Made by a program: the position numbers and the translations under genes
DNA from: Pseudomonas silesiensis
GTDB lineage: Bacteria > Pseudomonadota > Gammaproteobacteria > Pseudomonadales > Pseudomonadaceae
Direction of reading: 5' to 3'
NCBI RefSeq assembly: GCF_001661075.1
Contig: NZ_CP014870.1
Location: 2,066,501-2,130,500 of the forward strand
Length of the DNA: 64,000 bases
Shown: one piece after another, positions 8,642 through 17,361 of the stretch
How the letters are laid out: every line of letters begins with the position of its first letter
Numbering within the stretch: position 1 is the stretch's first letter
The notes under the pieces: model-generated
Seen by the model: the letters and a program-made list of their open reading frames with translations, nothing else
Told to the model about the DNA's origin: nothing
The model's database searches: none

Positions 8642-9403
8642 TCACTTTCGCATGACGCGGCGGACAAAAAGCCTGACGTCATCAAAGGCAGGCACGATTG
8701 CCAGCGTCACCAGTACCATCGCGAGCGGTACGGTTGAGATGTAACCAATGTGCTTGAACCCAAATGCCCCCATCACGCCGCCGAAGAAAAAATTTAGCGC
8801 CAGCAGTATCAGTATTTTGAGCCGGGTCCGATTGGCGAGAACTTTTGGGTGTGTCGATGTGCTGGCGGCATTCCAGTAAAAGAGTTTTCCCAACTCAATT
8901 CCGATGTCCGTGATGATGCCGGTGATGTGTGTCGTGCGGATTTCGGCTTTTGAGATTTTGGTGATCACCGCGTTTTGTAGCCCCATGATGAAACACAGGA
9001 GCATCACGGTGACTGATACGAACAAACCATCCACTGTGGATAGTTGGGCGCCCAGAAAGCCAAAGCAGATAAGCAGAAAGGCCTCGACCAAAAGTGGCAC
9101 TGCAAACTCACTGTGCATCCGTCTGCGTCGGGAGTAATTGACCATGGCCGCAGAGCACGCAGCCCCGACCAGAAAAGACAACAAGGCGCCGGCGCCACCA
9201 AGCATCAGGTCGTAGGCGCCCAGCACACTGTTGTCTGCCATCGAAGAGACGATGCCCGTCATGTGTGAGGTGTACTGATGCACTGCCAGGAAACCGCCAG
9301 CGTTGGTTGCTCCCGCGACGAAGGCCAAGGCAAACCCAAGATGTCGGTTTGCGGTGGTGGTACGCCTTCGCCCGGTGAGACTCCTGACATATTTGATCGG
9401 CAT
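8642..9403 (-). CDS. DUF1275 (YoaK-like) membrane protein
   Basis: The 253-residue protein has six or more hydrophobic spans and the family pattern GFALAFVAGATNAGGFLAVH near the N-terminus, followed by YTSHMTGIVSS and RTTHITGIITDIG. DUF1275 proteins are inner-membrane proteins of unknown transport or regulatory role. It lies 38 bp downstream of the malic enzyme gene on the same strand, so they are probably co-transcribed. Nothing in the sequence gives the substrate. Confidence 0.85.
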   Translation of the reverse strand: MPIKYVRSLTGRRRTTTANRHLGFALAFVAGATNAGGFLAVHQYTSHMTGIVSSMADNSVLGAYDLMLGGAGALLSFLVGAACSAAMVNYSRRRRMHSEFAVPLLVEAFLLICFGFLGAQLSTVDGLFVSVTVMLLCFIMGLQNAVITKISKAEIRTTHITGIITDIGIELGKLFYWNAASTSTHPKVLANRTRLKILILLALNFFFGGVMGAFGFKHIGYISTVPLAMVLVTLAIVPAFDDVRLFVRRVMRK

Positions 9404-9441
9404 TTATTCACCTTTGTCTCAAGCATATGAGGAGCAAAAGC

Positions 9442-10686
9442 TTAAAGCGGGTAGTGCGCCGGGTAATGCAGCTTCGCAACGCCGGTGTCGATAGCCGCCT
9501 TGGCCACTGCGCCGGCTATTGCTCCGAGCAGGCGAGCATCGAGCGCTTTGGGTAGGATGTAATCGCGCCCAAACTCAAGCTTATCGACGTTGAACGCTTG
9601 CAGCACTTCCACAGGCGTCGGCTCTTTGGCCAATTGGCGCAGTGCTTCCACCGCCGCAATTTTCATCGCTTCGTTGATCCGGGTTGCGCGAACATCCAGC
9701 GTCCCGCGGAAAATGAACGGAAAGCCCAGAACGTTATTGACCTGGTTCGGGTAATCAGAGCGACCGGTCGCCATGATCAGGTCATCACGTGTGGCCATGG
9801 CCAGCTCGTAGCTGATTTCAGGGTCCGGGTTCGAGCAGGCAAACACGATCGGGTCAGGTGCCATCGCTGCCAATGCTTCTGCCGGGAGGAGATTGGCTCC
9901 AGACAGGCCGACAAACACGTCAGCACCGGTCATGGCTTCCATCAGCGTACGAGGGCCACCGTCGTTGACGAACTGTGCTTTGTATTGATTGAGGCCTTCC
10001 CGAGCGGAGTGGATAACACCGACACGATCGACCATGTACAGGTTGCTTTTCTGAGCGCCGAGACTAAGCAGCAGGCGCATGCAAGCAGTGGCGGCGGCAC
10101 CGGCGCCGAGGCAAACAATTCTCGCATTCCCCAGGGTTTTGCCCTGGATCTCAAGTGCATTGAGCATGCCGGCGGCCGTGACGATGGCCGTACCGTGTTG
10201 GTCGTCGTGGAAGACCGGGATGCTGCACTGTTCGATCAGTGCTGCTTCGATTTCAAAGCACTCAGGCGCTTTGATGTCTTCCAGGTTGATGCCGCCAAAG
10301 GTGTCGGCAATGCGCACGACAGTCTCGATAAAGGCCTGGGAGCTCTCGGCATTGACTTCGATATCGATCGAATCGATTCCGGCGAAACGCTTGAACAGCA
10401 ATGCTTTGCCTTCCATGACCGGCTTGCTGGCCAAGGGGCCTAGATTGCCGAGGCCCAGGATGGCCGTGCCGTTGGTGATCACGGCCACCAGATTTCCTTT
10501 ACCGGTGAAGCGGTAGGCATTCTCTGGATTCTTCGCAATTTCGCGTACGGGCTCCGCTACGCCTGGGCTGTAGGCCAGTGCGAGTTGGGCGGCTGTGTCG
10601 GCGGGCTTGGTCAGCGCGATGCTGATTTTTCCTGGGGTTGGGAATTCGTGGTAATCCAGTGCAGCCTTCTTGAAGTCGGTAGTCAT
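9442..10686 (-). CDS. Malic enzyme (oxaloacetate-decarboxylating malate dehydrogenase), short form
   Basis: The 414-residue protein converts malate to pyruvate and CO2 with NAD(P)+. It has the N-terminal catalytic domain (KISIALTKPADT, LAYSPGVAEPVREI with the catalytic Tyr, TNGTAILGLGNLGPLASKPVMEGK), the metal-site IEDIKAPECFEIE-like segment (ledikapecfeie at about 130-145) and a Rossmann domain with CLGAGAAATA. It lacks the C-terminal phosphotransacetylase domain of the long MaeB form. Catalytic words HDDQHGTAIV are intact. It appears to be first in a two-gene unit with the DUF1275 gene, and shares an upstream motif with the dehydrogenase at 7494-8507. Confidence 0.92.
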   Translation of the reverse strand: MTTDFKKAALDYHEFPTPGKISIALTKPADTAAQLALAYSPGVAEPVREIAKNPENAYRFTGKGNLVAVITNGTAILGLGNLGPLASKPVMEGKALLFKRFAGIDSIDIEVNAESSQAFIETVVRIADTFGGINLEDIKAPECFEIEAALIEQCSIPVFHDDQHGTAIVTAAGMLNALEIQGKTLGNARIVCLGAGAAATACMRLLLSLGAQKSNLYMVDRVGVIHSAREGLNQYKAQFVNDGGPRTLMEAMTGADVFVGLSGANLLPAEALAAMAPDPIVFACSNPDPEISYELAMATRDDLIMATGRSDYPNQVNNVLGFPFIFRGTLDVRATRINEAMKIAAVEALRQLAKEPTPVEVLQAFNVDKLEFGRDYILPKALDARLLGAIAGAVAKAAIDTGVAKLHYPAHYPL

Positions 10687-10701
10687 GCGATCACCTGATT
10701 A

Positions 10702-10727
10702 GACATTGATTACAATCGCATGTTAAC
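10702..10727. promoter_or_regulatory. Motif upstream of malic enzyme resembling the 8.6-kb inverted repeat
   Basis: The order GACATT, TACAAT, ATGTTAAC repeats the words seen at 8585-8609 with spacing changed by about one base. It starts 16 bp upstream of the malic enzyme ATG. I infer one regulator acting on both units. Confidence 0.4.
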
Positions 10728-11197
10728 ACTATTATAATGCGAGGCAACGAGGTCCTGACCCACAGACCAGGATCAAATTGCCGGCTGAACGCTGCTGATG
10801 AAGGGGTTTGTCAGCCAGCGGACCCATTCTATTGGCCCTGAGACTTCAGGGTGGGCCTGTATCTGTTGGTCAATAGAGATCCTCCTATGCTTGAACCCGT
10901 CTTAGGCCACCTCGTGTGGCCATTTTTTTGCGCGCTCGAATGTCCCCAGCGTCAAGACGCTGAAGTGATGGACGTGGCTCAAATGAAGGCGGTGATCGAA
11001 ATAGCGGGGAGCGAAAGGGGAGCAGGCAATGACAAAGGCGCTGAGAGAGGTACCCGGCAATGCTGTTCGAGAGCCCTGGATGAAAGGTTTTCTGGCTTTG
11101 CCCTGGACACCTTTGTGCTCCAGCACCGAGCGCGATAAAACCTGGTCAGCCGGGCATCAACCAACAGGCAACAGTTCAGGTGTTGGAAGTGGAACAA
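10728..11197. other. Intergenic region, no gene recognised
   Basis: About 470 bp between malic enzyme and the second 76-residue protein gene. Open frames exist on both strands but they are Arg/Ser/Pro-rich, overlap each other and lack good ribosome sites. I see no RNA gene or terminator. Confidence 0.5.
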
Positions 11198-11428
11198 TCA
11201 GAAATGAACTTCGGCGGACTTGATACCCAGCTCTCGAAGCTCGCGGATCAGTTCATCGAGGTGTCCAAATGACTCAATTTCCTCGTTGTCATTGACCAGG
11301 AAATAGCTTCTCCCAGCCTCCTTTTTGAAAAGAATGATCCACTCGTGCGTATTGGCCGGGTTGGCTATCACATGCGTGTCGAAGTGCATGCCTTCACCGT
11401 GTTTGGTTTTGACGTCTGCGCGTTTCAT
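11198..11428 (-). CDS. Small conserved protein, paralogue of 6930-7160 (76 aa)
   Basis: The function is unknown. Same length as the product at 6930-7160 and very similar along its length (FDTHVIANPANTHEW, SYFLVNDNEEIESF, LRELGIKSAEVHF). The ATG at 11428 has GGAG about nine bases upstream. The gene points towards the malic enzyme and is divergent from the SulP gene, with the duplicated promoter region between them. Together with the copy at 6.9 kb it forms an inverted pair framing the metabolic genes. Confidence 0.75.
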   Translation of the reverse strand: MKRADVKTKHGEGMHFDTHVIANPANTHEWIILFKKEAGRSYFLVNDNEEIESFGHLDELIRELRELGIKSAEVHF

Positions 11429-11506
11429 TCGGGGGCTCCGGGCATATGTTTATGCGCTCTCGACACTGAATCTACAGTGTCGCTGGTGTCGTATGAGGCT
11501 AGGCCA

Positions 11507-11569
11507 ATTGCTTTACTATTATCACTATGTGTGAATAGTATGCACATGTCACCAAGGCGAGGCTAGTCA
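11507..11569 (-). promoter_or_regulatory. Duplicated promoter/operator region, copy 2
   Basis: Inverted counterpart of 6768-6830. The imperfect palindrome CTATTATCACTATGTGTGAA (11516-11535 and onward to 11538) corresponds to the inverted repeat of copy 1. It lies between the 76-residue protein gene and the divergent SulP gene, so it may control both. Confidence 0.55.
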
Positions 11570-13224
11570 TGATTGCCATACGAGAAGCATGGAAAGCGGG
11601 CTTGTTAGGGCGCGAGCATTGGCTTCGAAATATCGTCTCGGGGGTCATCGTCGGCGTCGTGGCGCTACCCTTGGCCATGGCATTTGCCATCGCCTCGGGC
11701 GTCAAACCTGAGCAAGGGATTTACACCGCCATTATCGCTGGTCTCTTGGTTTCGCTCTTCGGAGGGAGCCGTCTTCAGATAGCTGGCCCGACAGGGGCAT
11801 TCATTGTCATTTTGGCGGGTGTGACCGCTAAATACGGTGTTGATGGCTTGCAGATCGCGACGATGATGGCCGGTGCAATATTGTTACTGCTCGGCATCAC
11901 CAAGCTTGGCGCACTTATCAAGTTCATTCCCGATCCCGTGATCGCTGGGTTCACCGCCGGCATTGGTGTGATCATTTGGGTCGGGCAGTGGAAAGACTTT
12001 TTGGGCTTGCCGAAAATCAGTGGCGACCATTTTCATGAGCGGCTTTGGCACCTCATCCAGGCTCTGCCCGGCCTCCATGTGCCCACGACCCTATTAGCCC
12101 TTTTGAGCCTGCTGTTGGTGATACTCGCGCCTAAAGTACCAGGCGTAAGGCGTGTTCCTGGTCCTCTGATTGCCATGGTCGTTGTGACAGCGTTGCATTC
12201 CTGTTTTCAATTCGATGGAGTGGCAACGATCGGGAGTGCATTCGGGGGAATTCCTCAAGGACTGCCCAGCATTGGCCTTCCTGAAATAACGCTGCCGCAG
12301 ATCATTGAATTGATTGGTCCTGCGTTCGCGATCGCGATGCTGGGGGCGATCGAGTCGCTGTTGTCTGCTGTTGTCGCCGACGGGATGGCCGGCACCAAAC
12401 ATGACTCCAATCAGGAGTTAATCGGACAAGGTATTGCCAACCTGGTCACTCCTCTGTTTGGTGGCTTTGCTGCGACAGGCGCGATCGCTCGAACAGCGAC
12501 CAACATCCGCAACGGTGGCAACAGCCCCATTGCGGGTTTTGCGCACGCCGTCACGTTGATCTTATTGATCCTCTTCCTGGCACCTCTGGCTTCGGATATC
12601 CCGCTGTGCGCGTTGGCTGCGATCTTATTCGTGGTCGCTTACAACATGAGCGAACTGAAGCACTTCAAACGCATGGTCAAACGAGCCCCAAAAGCGGACG
12701 TTGCGATCCTTTTAATCACTTTCAGCCTGACCGTTTTCAGCGATCTGGCGATTGCAGTGAATATCGGGGTCATTCTCGCCATGCTGCAGTTCATGCGTCG
12801 GATGGCTGCATCTGTAGGGGTGCAGTTAATGGTCGAAAAAGAGCTGGAGGCAGAGTTGCGCATGAATGGGCATGTACATCTTCCACCTGGTGTTTTGGTT
12901 TACACCATTGAGGGACCCCTCTTCTTTGGCGCAGCAGAAACCTTTGAGCGCGTTTTGGCTCAGACGCACACCGATCCCGGAACGTTGATAATTCGTCTGA
13001 AGCGGGTGCCGTTCATGGATATCACGGGCTTACAAACGCTGCTCGAAGTGATTGAGCAGCTGCGTAAACGCAGCATCGTCGTGAAGTTGTGTGAAGCCAA
13101 CGAAAAAGTCCTTGGCAAGCTCGACAAGGCAGGGGTTCTTCAGGCACTCGGCTCACAGCATTATCATGCTGACTTCAGTGGTGCACTGGGCAGCTACGCC
13201 GAGATCGACAAGCCCCAAGGCTAG
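11569..13224 (+). CDS. SulP-family anion transporter with C-terminal STAS domain
   Basis: This 551-residue inner-membrane transporter has the SulP core (about residues 18-425; N-terminal LRNIVSGVIVGVVALPLAMA, then GPTGAFIVILAG) and a cytoplasmic STAS domain (about 440-545, with PFMDITGLQTLLEVIEQL). SulP proteins carry sulfate, bicarbonate or C4-dicarboxylates (DauA in E. coli). With malic enzyme and an isocitrate dehydrogenase-like enzyme next door, a dicarboxylate or bicarbonate role is more attractive than sulfate, but this is inference. The ATG at 11569 overlaps the end of the duplicated promoter region, so a slightly later start is possible. No carbonic anhydrase gene is adjacent. Confidence 0.9.
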   Translation: MIAIREAWKAGLLGREHWLRNIVSGVIVGVVALPLAMAFAIASGVKPEQGIYTAIIAGLLVSLFGGSRLQIAGPTGAFIVILAGVTAKYGVDGLQIATMMAGAILLLLGITKLGALIKFIPDPVIAGFTAGIGVIIWVGQWKDFLGLPKISGDHFHERLWHLIQALPGLHVPTTLLALLSLLLVILAPKVPGVRRVPGPLIAMVVVTALHSCFQFDGVATIGSAFGGIPQGLPSIGLPEITLPQIIELIGPAFAIAMLGAIESLLSAVVADGMAGTKHDSNQELIGQGIANLVTPLFGGFAATGAIARTATNIRNGGNSPIAGFAHAVTLILLILFLAPLASDIPLCALAAILFVVAYNMSELKHFKRMVKRAPKADVAILLITFSLTVFSDLAIAVNIGVILAMLQFMRRMAASVGVQLMVEKELEAELRMNGHVHLPPGVLVYTIEGPLFFGAAETFERVLAQTHTDPGTLIIRLKRVPFMDITGLQTLLEVIEQLRKRSIVVKLCEANEKVLGKLDKAGVLQALGSQHYHADFSGALGSYAEIDKPQG

Positions 13225-13293
13225 AGATTAGGTGCAAGAGAGTAGAAGGAGCGATGAGCAGGCATTCGACGTGCCCGCTCATGCGCAGATGAA

Positions 13294-13479
13294 TCACTTA
13301 CCATTGGCCGCAGTTTTGCTTTTGGTGGCGTAGGACACGCCATGCGTCTCCAGATAGTCCCGAATAAGCTGACGAACGACCTGAGAGGGCGTCAGATCCT
13401 GAGACGCGCACAGCTCTTCAAGCGCTTTTTTCTTGACGGGATCAATGAGCACCGTTAATCGTGCAGTCTTGTTTTCCAT
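13294..13479 (-). CDS. Ribbon-helix-helix (CopG/MetJ-type) small DNA-binding protein
   Basis: The 61-residue product fits a ribbon-helix-helix fold: a short strand (ARLTVLIDP), then helix KKKALEELCASQD, turn LTPSQVVRQLIRDYLETH, and a basic tail. Such proteins bind DNA as dimers and often regulate plasmid or antitoxin operons. No toxin gene lies next to it; the nearest neighbour is the convergent SulP gene, with a hairpin (13253-13281) between them. A role as chromosomal regulator is a guess. Confidence 0.7.
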   Translation of the reverse strand: MENKTARLTVLIDPVKKKALEELCASQDLTPSQVVRQLIRDYLETHGVSYATKSKTAANGK

Positions 13480-13942
13480 GGAATTGCCAGTACCCTAAAA
13501 CGGTCGATGTTAATCAAATTGTAATGGTCGGGGATTTGTTTGTCACCGATTAGGTTCGTTACAGTTGCTTCATTTATCCGCCGAGCCCTGACGTCCAGGG
13601 CCTTTTTCCTTTTCCAGTATCGAAAATGACTATCTCGATTTTCCACTCGCAACCTGATGCTTGACATGCCGGGGCCGGAACTGTCACCGGCAACCTTCGT
13701 GGTACTGCTGGAAAACTCAAAAGACCTGGAGAGGAATGGATCTAACCTGGATCAACAGTAAGTGACTGTTCTAAAGCAAATTTTTTGTTTTTGGTCTTCC
13801 CAGGCGAAGCGAAAGTTGATAAATTCCCGCGCATCTTGCAGAGGCCCTTACAGGGCTTATAGCGTAAGGCAGCAACATCTCGATGTTGCTCGCAAGCTGC
13901 AAAATCAAGAAGAGAGTGCCGGGCACTCGTCGCAACAGATAC
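13480..13942. other. Intergenic region before tRNA-Gln
   Basis: About 460 bp. I see no convincing gene. A 16-bp palindrome, CAACATCTCGATGTTG, lies near 13874-13889 about 55 bp upstream of the tRNA. Confidence 0.4.
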
Positions 13943-14017
13943 AGGGGCGTCGCCAAGCGGTAAGGCAGCAGGTTTTGATCCTGCCATGCGTTGGTTCGAA
14001 TCCAGCCGCCCCTGCCA
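13943..14017 (+). tRNA. tRNA-Gln (anticodon TTG)
   Basis: Acceptor arms AGGGGCG and CGCCCCT pair fully, the anticodon stem GCAGG/CCTGC encloses TTTTGAT giving anticodon TTG, the T-loop is TTCGAAT and the 3' end carries G discriminator plus encoded CCA. The 75-nt length is normal. The debris just downstream suggests that this tRNA has served as a recombination or integration target. Confidence 0.95.
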
Positions 14018-14078
14018 TTTTCCTTATACCCACTCAGCTCAGCCGGCATGCTCGAACGTATGCCCGGATGCACCACGG

Positions 14079-14232
14079 TCAACATCTGGCCGTTGTCGGA
14101 AGCCTTCCATCGATTAACAGATTCTGTCCGGTCAGATAGCCAGCGTGACTGCTGCAGACAAAGGCGCAAAGCGCACCTGATTCCTCGAGAGAGCCGAATT
14201 GCTTTGCAGGGATTTCGCTACGGCATTCGGCG
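14079..14232 (-). pseudogene. 3' remnant of a short-chain dehydrogenase/reductase gene
   Basis: Read on the minus strand, the segment gives EIPAKQFGSLEESGALCAFV followed shortly by GYLTGQNLLIDG, the standard C-terminal end of a classical SDR enzyme. The usual final Gly after LLIDG is changed and a stop follows soon after. The catalytic Tyr-Lys core and the Rossmann N-terminus are absent, so this is a broken relic. Confidence 0.75.
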
Positions 14233-14243
14233 ACGAATCAAGT

Positions 14244-14385
14244 ACCACTGTCGAACAAGCGCGGAAAAACCTCGAGCTAATGATTGACCGGATCAAGGCT
14301 GCCAAGTCATCGACGGAGATCATTTTAACGGTGACGAATCCAGTGATTGGAGTCTCTGCAGTGCAGAGACCGCAGTTAAGGGATT
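14244..14385 (+). pseudogene. 142-bp fragment of the SGNH hydrolase gene (copy of 62035-62176)
   Basis: This stretch matches 62035-62176 with no gaps and about ten base differences counted by eye, so it is roughly 93 percent identical. It encodes the part TTVEQARKNLELMIDRIKAA and on to QRPQLRD. The rest of the hydrolase, including the catalytic Ser and His blocks, is missing here. Confidence 0.9.
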
Positions 14386-14588
14386 TCGCTGGATAAGCTT
14401 GTGTATTTGTTGAATATTTCCTCACCTGGTCGCTATGGTCGGGCTCAATGCTCGCGTCGATCACGGGTTGGCAATGCCAAGCTTCTGCGCCACTTTCAGG
14501 CACTGTCTTGCACTGAGCTTTTGAAGCCGTGACCCCAAGCGACGATTAGTTCAGCATGTTGTCAATTCTGGCGTTAGGAATACTCTTT

Positions 14589-15416
14589 ATGGTCAGTTCC
14601 AGTTCATCCCAGTCGATGCAAGACTTCAGTCAAAACTTGCGCCTTCTCTGCGGATATTATAAGTCGGTGGCGAAGGTGTGCCGCTCCCTTGATATCAACC
14701 GCCAGCAGTTCAACAAATACTTGGGGGCGCAAGCGACGCCCTCGTCCTTTACCCTGCGCAAGATCTGCACTTTTTTTGGGGTGGATGAGGAGGAAATATT
14801 CTCCGAGCATGAATCCTTCCGCGCTCTGCTCAACAGGCAACGCACGGCGCGAGAGTCGGACAGTGCGGTACCAGCCGATTTTTTCCCGAGCTCCGCGCAG
14901 GCGTTGTCGAAGTACCAGGGTTATTACTTTGTCTATTTGATGTCGCCTTCCGCGCCGGGGGAGGTGATCAAGTCGATTACCCGCTTGACCCGCTCCGGCG
15001 AAAAGATCCTGAGTAAAACCTACGAGCGGATGAGGTTGGGCGATGACCAGCTGAAGAGTTTCGGCATCAATAAATATCGTGGGTTCTGCTTTGCCTCATC
15101 GGATCTGATTTACATCGTCGAGCGCGAGTACCTCTCGTCCCGGGGGTATATCTGGTCAGCGATTTATCCCTCCTACCGCAGTCGTTTCCGTTTTCTAAAC
15201 GGCTTGGTACTCGGCGTTTCGGGTGACAATTTCCGCCGTCCTTTTGGTGCCCATATTGTATTTGAGTACCTGGGCGAGTCGATCGACATGCGTAACGCTC
15301 TCACCAGTTGCAGCTGTTTTCCGATTGATGCCCCTGAGATTCCCAATGAGGTGAGGGCGCGGCTGCTGGTGCATCCACCAGAAGGCGAGTTCAACCTTGT
15401 CCCTCCGCTGTTTTAG
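14589..15416 (+). CDS. XRE-like HTH transcriptional regulator with uncharacterised C-terminal domain
   Basis: The 275-residue protein opens with a Cro/CI-type HTH (about residues 8-65: NLRLLCGYYKSVAKVCRSLD, then INRQQFNKYLGAQATPS and LRKICTFFGVDEEEIF). The rest is a domain I cannot name, rich in aromatic strands (KYQGYYFVYLMSPS), perhaps a ligand sensor. I use the ATG at 14589, which has TAGGAA eight bases upstream. A strong terminator separates it from the ABC transporter operon, which it is well placed to regulate. Confidence 0.8.
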   Translation: MVSSSSSQSMQDFSQNLRLLCGYYKSVAKVCRSLDINRQQFNKYLGAQATPSSFTLRKICTFFGVDEEEIFSEHESFRALLNRQRTARESDSAVPADFFPSSAQALSKYQGYYFVYLMSPSAPGEVIKSITRLTRSGEKILSKTYERMRLGDDQLKSFGINKYRGFCFASSDLIYIVEREYLSSRGYIWSAIYPSYRSRFRFLNGLVLGVSGDNFRRPFGAHIVFEYLGESIDMRNALTSCSCFPIDAPEIPNEVRARLLVHPPEGEFNLVPPLF

Positions 15417-15432
15417 TCTTTTTTAAAAATAG

Positions 15433-15475
15433 ACGCTAGGTGACGCTTCTGGGCGTCACCTGGCGTTTTTTTCTT
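15433..15475 (+). terminator. Rho-independent terminator after the HTH regulator
   Basis: A 14-bp stem (one G-T pair) built on CGCTAGGTGACGC and GCGTCACCTGGCG with a six-base loop is followed by seven T residues. It lies 17 bp after the regulator stop codon. Confidence 0.9.
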
Positions 15476-15638
15476 CGTGCTCGCGAAATTGAGCTGGCCG
15501 TGCGTCAGATCAATAATGTCATACCCCACTCAATAGTCAGTTTCGTTAACGGCCAATCACATCATTCATTCCAGTTGAATGAGTGCCTGTTTCTACAAGT
15601 GATCCGCTGCGCCCACCATAAAAATAAGAGGAACACCG

Positions 15639-17183
15639 ATGAAGTTAAAAAGAACCTTGATGGCGGGGTTGATGGCGCTGTCCGTTACCGCGCCGTTGAC
15701 CAGTGGTTTGGTGTATGCGGCAAACAATACCTTGGTTGTCGCTGATCGAGCCTCTTTCAAGGATTGGGATCCAGCCTCGGCTTTTTCGGAGGAAGTGCGG
15801 GTGCTGGGCAATATCTACGAGACACTAGTGGTATATAACGCGCCAGGCAGTGCTGAGGAGTTTTCCCCCGGGCTTGCCACGTCCTGGGAAAGCAGCGACA
15901 ACGGCAAGACCTGGACCTTCAAGCTGCGGCACGGCGTTAAATTTCATGACGGTTCGGCCTTCAATGCCGCAGCGGTCAAAAAGTCCATTGATTACGTCAA
16001 GCAGCTGAAACAGGGCGCTGCATTTGTATGGAACGGTCTGGATACCGTCGAGGCCCTCGCTGACGATACGGTAGTGCTCAAGTTCAAGAGTCCCACTCCG
16101 GCCAATCTGATCGCGGCAGGTCAGTATGCCGCTTACATCATTGCCCCGGCGGCGGTGGAGAAAGGGCATGACTGGATGATGGCTCCCAACGCCATCGGTA
16201 CCGGTCCCTACAAACTTGGGCAGGTCGAACAGGGCCAGCAAGTGGTGCTTGAGCGATTCGATGGCTACTGGGGAGGTTGGAAAGAAGGGCAGTTTGATCG
16301 GGTCATCGTCAAGGTCGTGTCCGAAGCCGCCACTCGTACCCAGATGATCAAAAATGGCGAGGCCGGTGTCGCTTGGGATATCCCTCTTGATCAGCTCAAG
16401 GTGTTGGGAGAGGACCCCTCCATCAAGGTGAGCACCGCACCTTCGTGGAAGAACTTCCAGTTTTTGATCAATACCCAGAAGTACCCTACGAACAACCTGG
16501 CATTTCGTCAGGCGCTGCAGTACCTCTGGGACTATGAAAGTGTCACCAAAGATATTTTGCATGGCTACGGCAGCGTTCCCAAGGGGCCTTTGCCCACCAG
16601 TATCTGGGGGCATGCCAGCGTGCCTATGGCCTCTTACGATCTGGATAAAGCCCGACAATTGTTGGAAGCCTCCGGTGTACCCAAGCAGGACTGGAAGGTC
16701 TCGATGCAGTACATCAGTGGCGTCTATTCGCACGCTGCTGAACTGTTCCAGGCGACGGCGTCTCAGGTGGGCGTTGAGGTGGAGTTACGCCCCGGCGAGT
16801 GGGGTGTGATCTGGGATAAGGCCAAGAAGCTGGATACCGCTCCCAACCTGCAATCCATGGCTTGGTGGCCGACGTATCCGACACCCAGCGATTGGCTTTT
16901 CGGTGAGTTCCATACCGAGAAAACCACGCTATTCAATCTGTCTCACTACAGCAACCCAAGCTTTGATCGGTTGATCGAAGAGGCGGTGGCGCTAGAAGGC
17001 AGTGATCGGGCCCGGTCCGCTGAAAAGTACATGCAGGCCCAGCAGCAACTGGTCAAGGACGCCCCTGCGATCTGGTACGCCGACATGCAGCAGACCCGCG
17101 TCTCCCGCAAAGACATCAAGGGTATGGAAAGGAGCCTGAATCCTGCTTATGAGGCGATTCTCTACTACAACCTGAATCGCTGA
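15639..17183 (+). CDS. Peptide/nickel-type ABC transporter substrate-binding protein
   Basis: The 514-residue family-5 binding protein starts with a Sec signal peptide (MKLKRTLMAGLMALSVTAPL, ending near VYA). The mature domain shows SFKDWDPASAFSEE near its start, and the family words GLATSWESSDNGKTWTFKLR and FHDGSAFNAAAVKKS. Such proteins bind dipeptides, oligopeptides or other amides in the periplasm. It heads an operon with two permeases, two ATPases and a serine hydrolase. Start has AGAGGAA upstream. Confidence 0.93.
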   Translation: MKLKRTLMAGLMALSVTAPLTSGLVYAANNTLVVADRASFKDWDPASAFSEEVRVLGNIYETLVVYNAPGSAEEFSPGLATSWESSDNGKTWTFKLRHGVKFHDGSAFNAAAVKKSIDYVKQLKQGAAFVWNGLDTVEALADDTVVLKFKSPTPANLIAAGQYAAYIIAPAAVEKGHDWMMAPNAIGTGPYKLGQVEQGQQVVLERFDGYWGGWKEGQFDRVIVKVVSEAATRTQMIKNGEAGVAWDIPLDQLKVLGEDPSIKVSTAPSWKNFQFLINTQKYPTNNLAFRQALQYLWDYESVTKDILHGYGSVPKGPLPTSIWGHASVPMASYDLDKARQLLEASGVPKQDWKVSMQYISGVYSHAAELFQATASQVGVEVELRPGEWGVIWDKAKKLDTAPNLQSMAWWPTYPTPSDWLFGEFHTEKTTLFNLSHYSNPSFDRLIEEAVALEGSDRARSAEKYMQAQQQLVKDAPAIWYADMQQTRVSRKDIKGMERSLNPAYEAILYYNLNR

Positions 17184-17361
17184 TTGCTGAGTCGTCCTTG
17201 ATGAAGTGGTACGCGTAATACCTGATTTGCCATGTAAATCGATTACCGGGCAGTTAGTTAATTTGCCAGGTCATTGCCTCAAGGGTTAATCCGCTTTTGG
17301 GGTTTTTATGTAGAGCGTAAGAAGTCAGGGTCAAGTTTTTTAGCCACAAGGGGTATTCCAA

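Noticed and set aside
10851..11138. 95-residue plus-strand frame between malic enzyme and the small paralogue
   Set aside because: Composition is not protein-like, competing frames lie on both strands, and no ribosome site is convincing.
13455..13667. 70-residue minus-strand frame upstream of the ribbon-helix-helix gene
   Set aside because: It is Arg/Asn-rich, overlaps the ribbon-helix-helix gene in another frame and has no family features.
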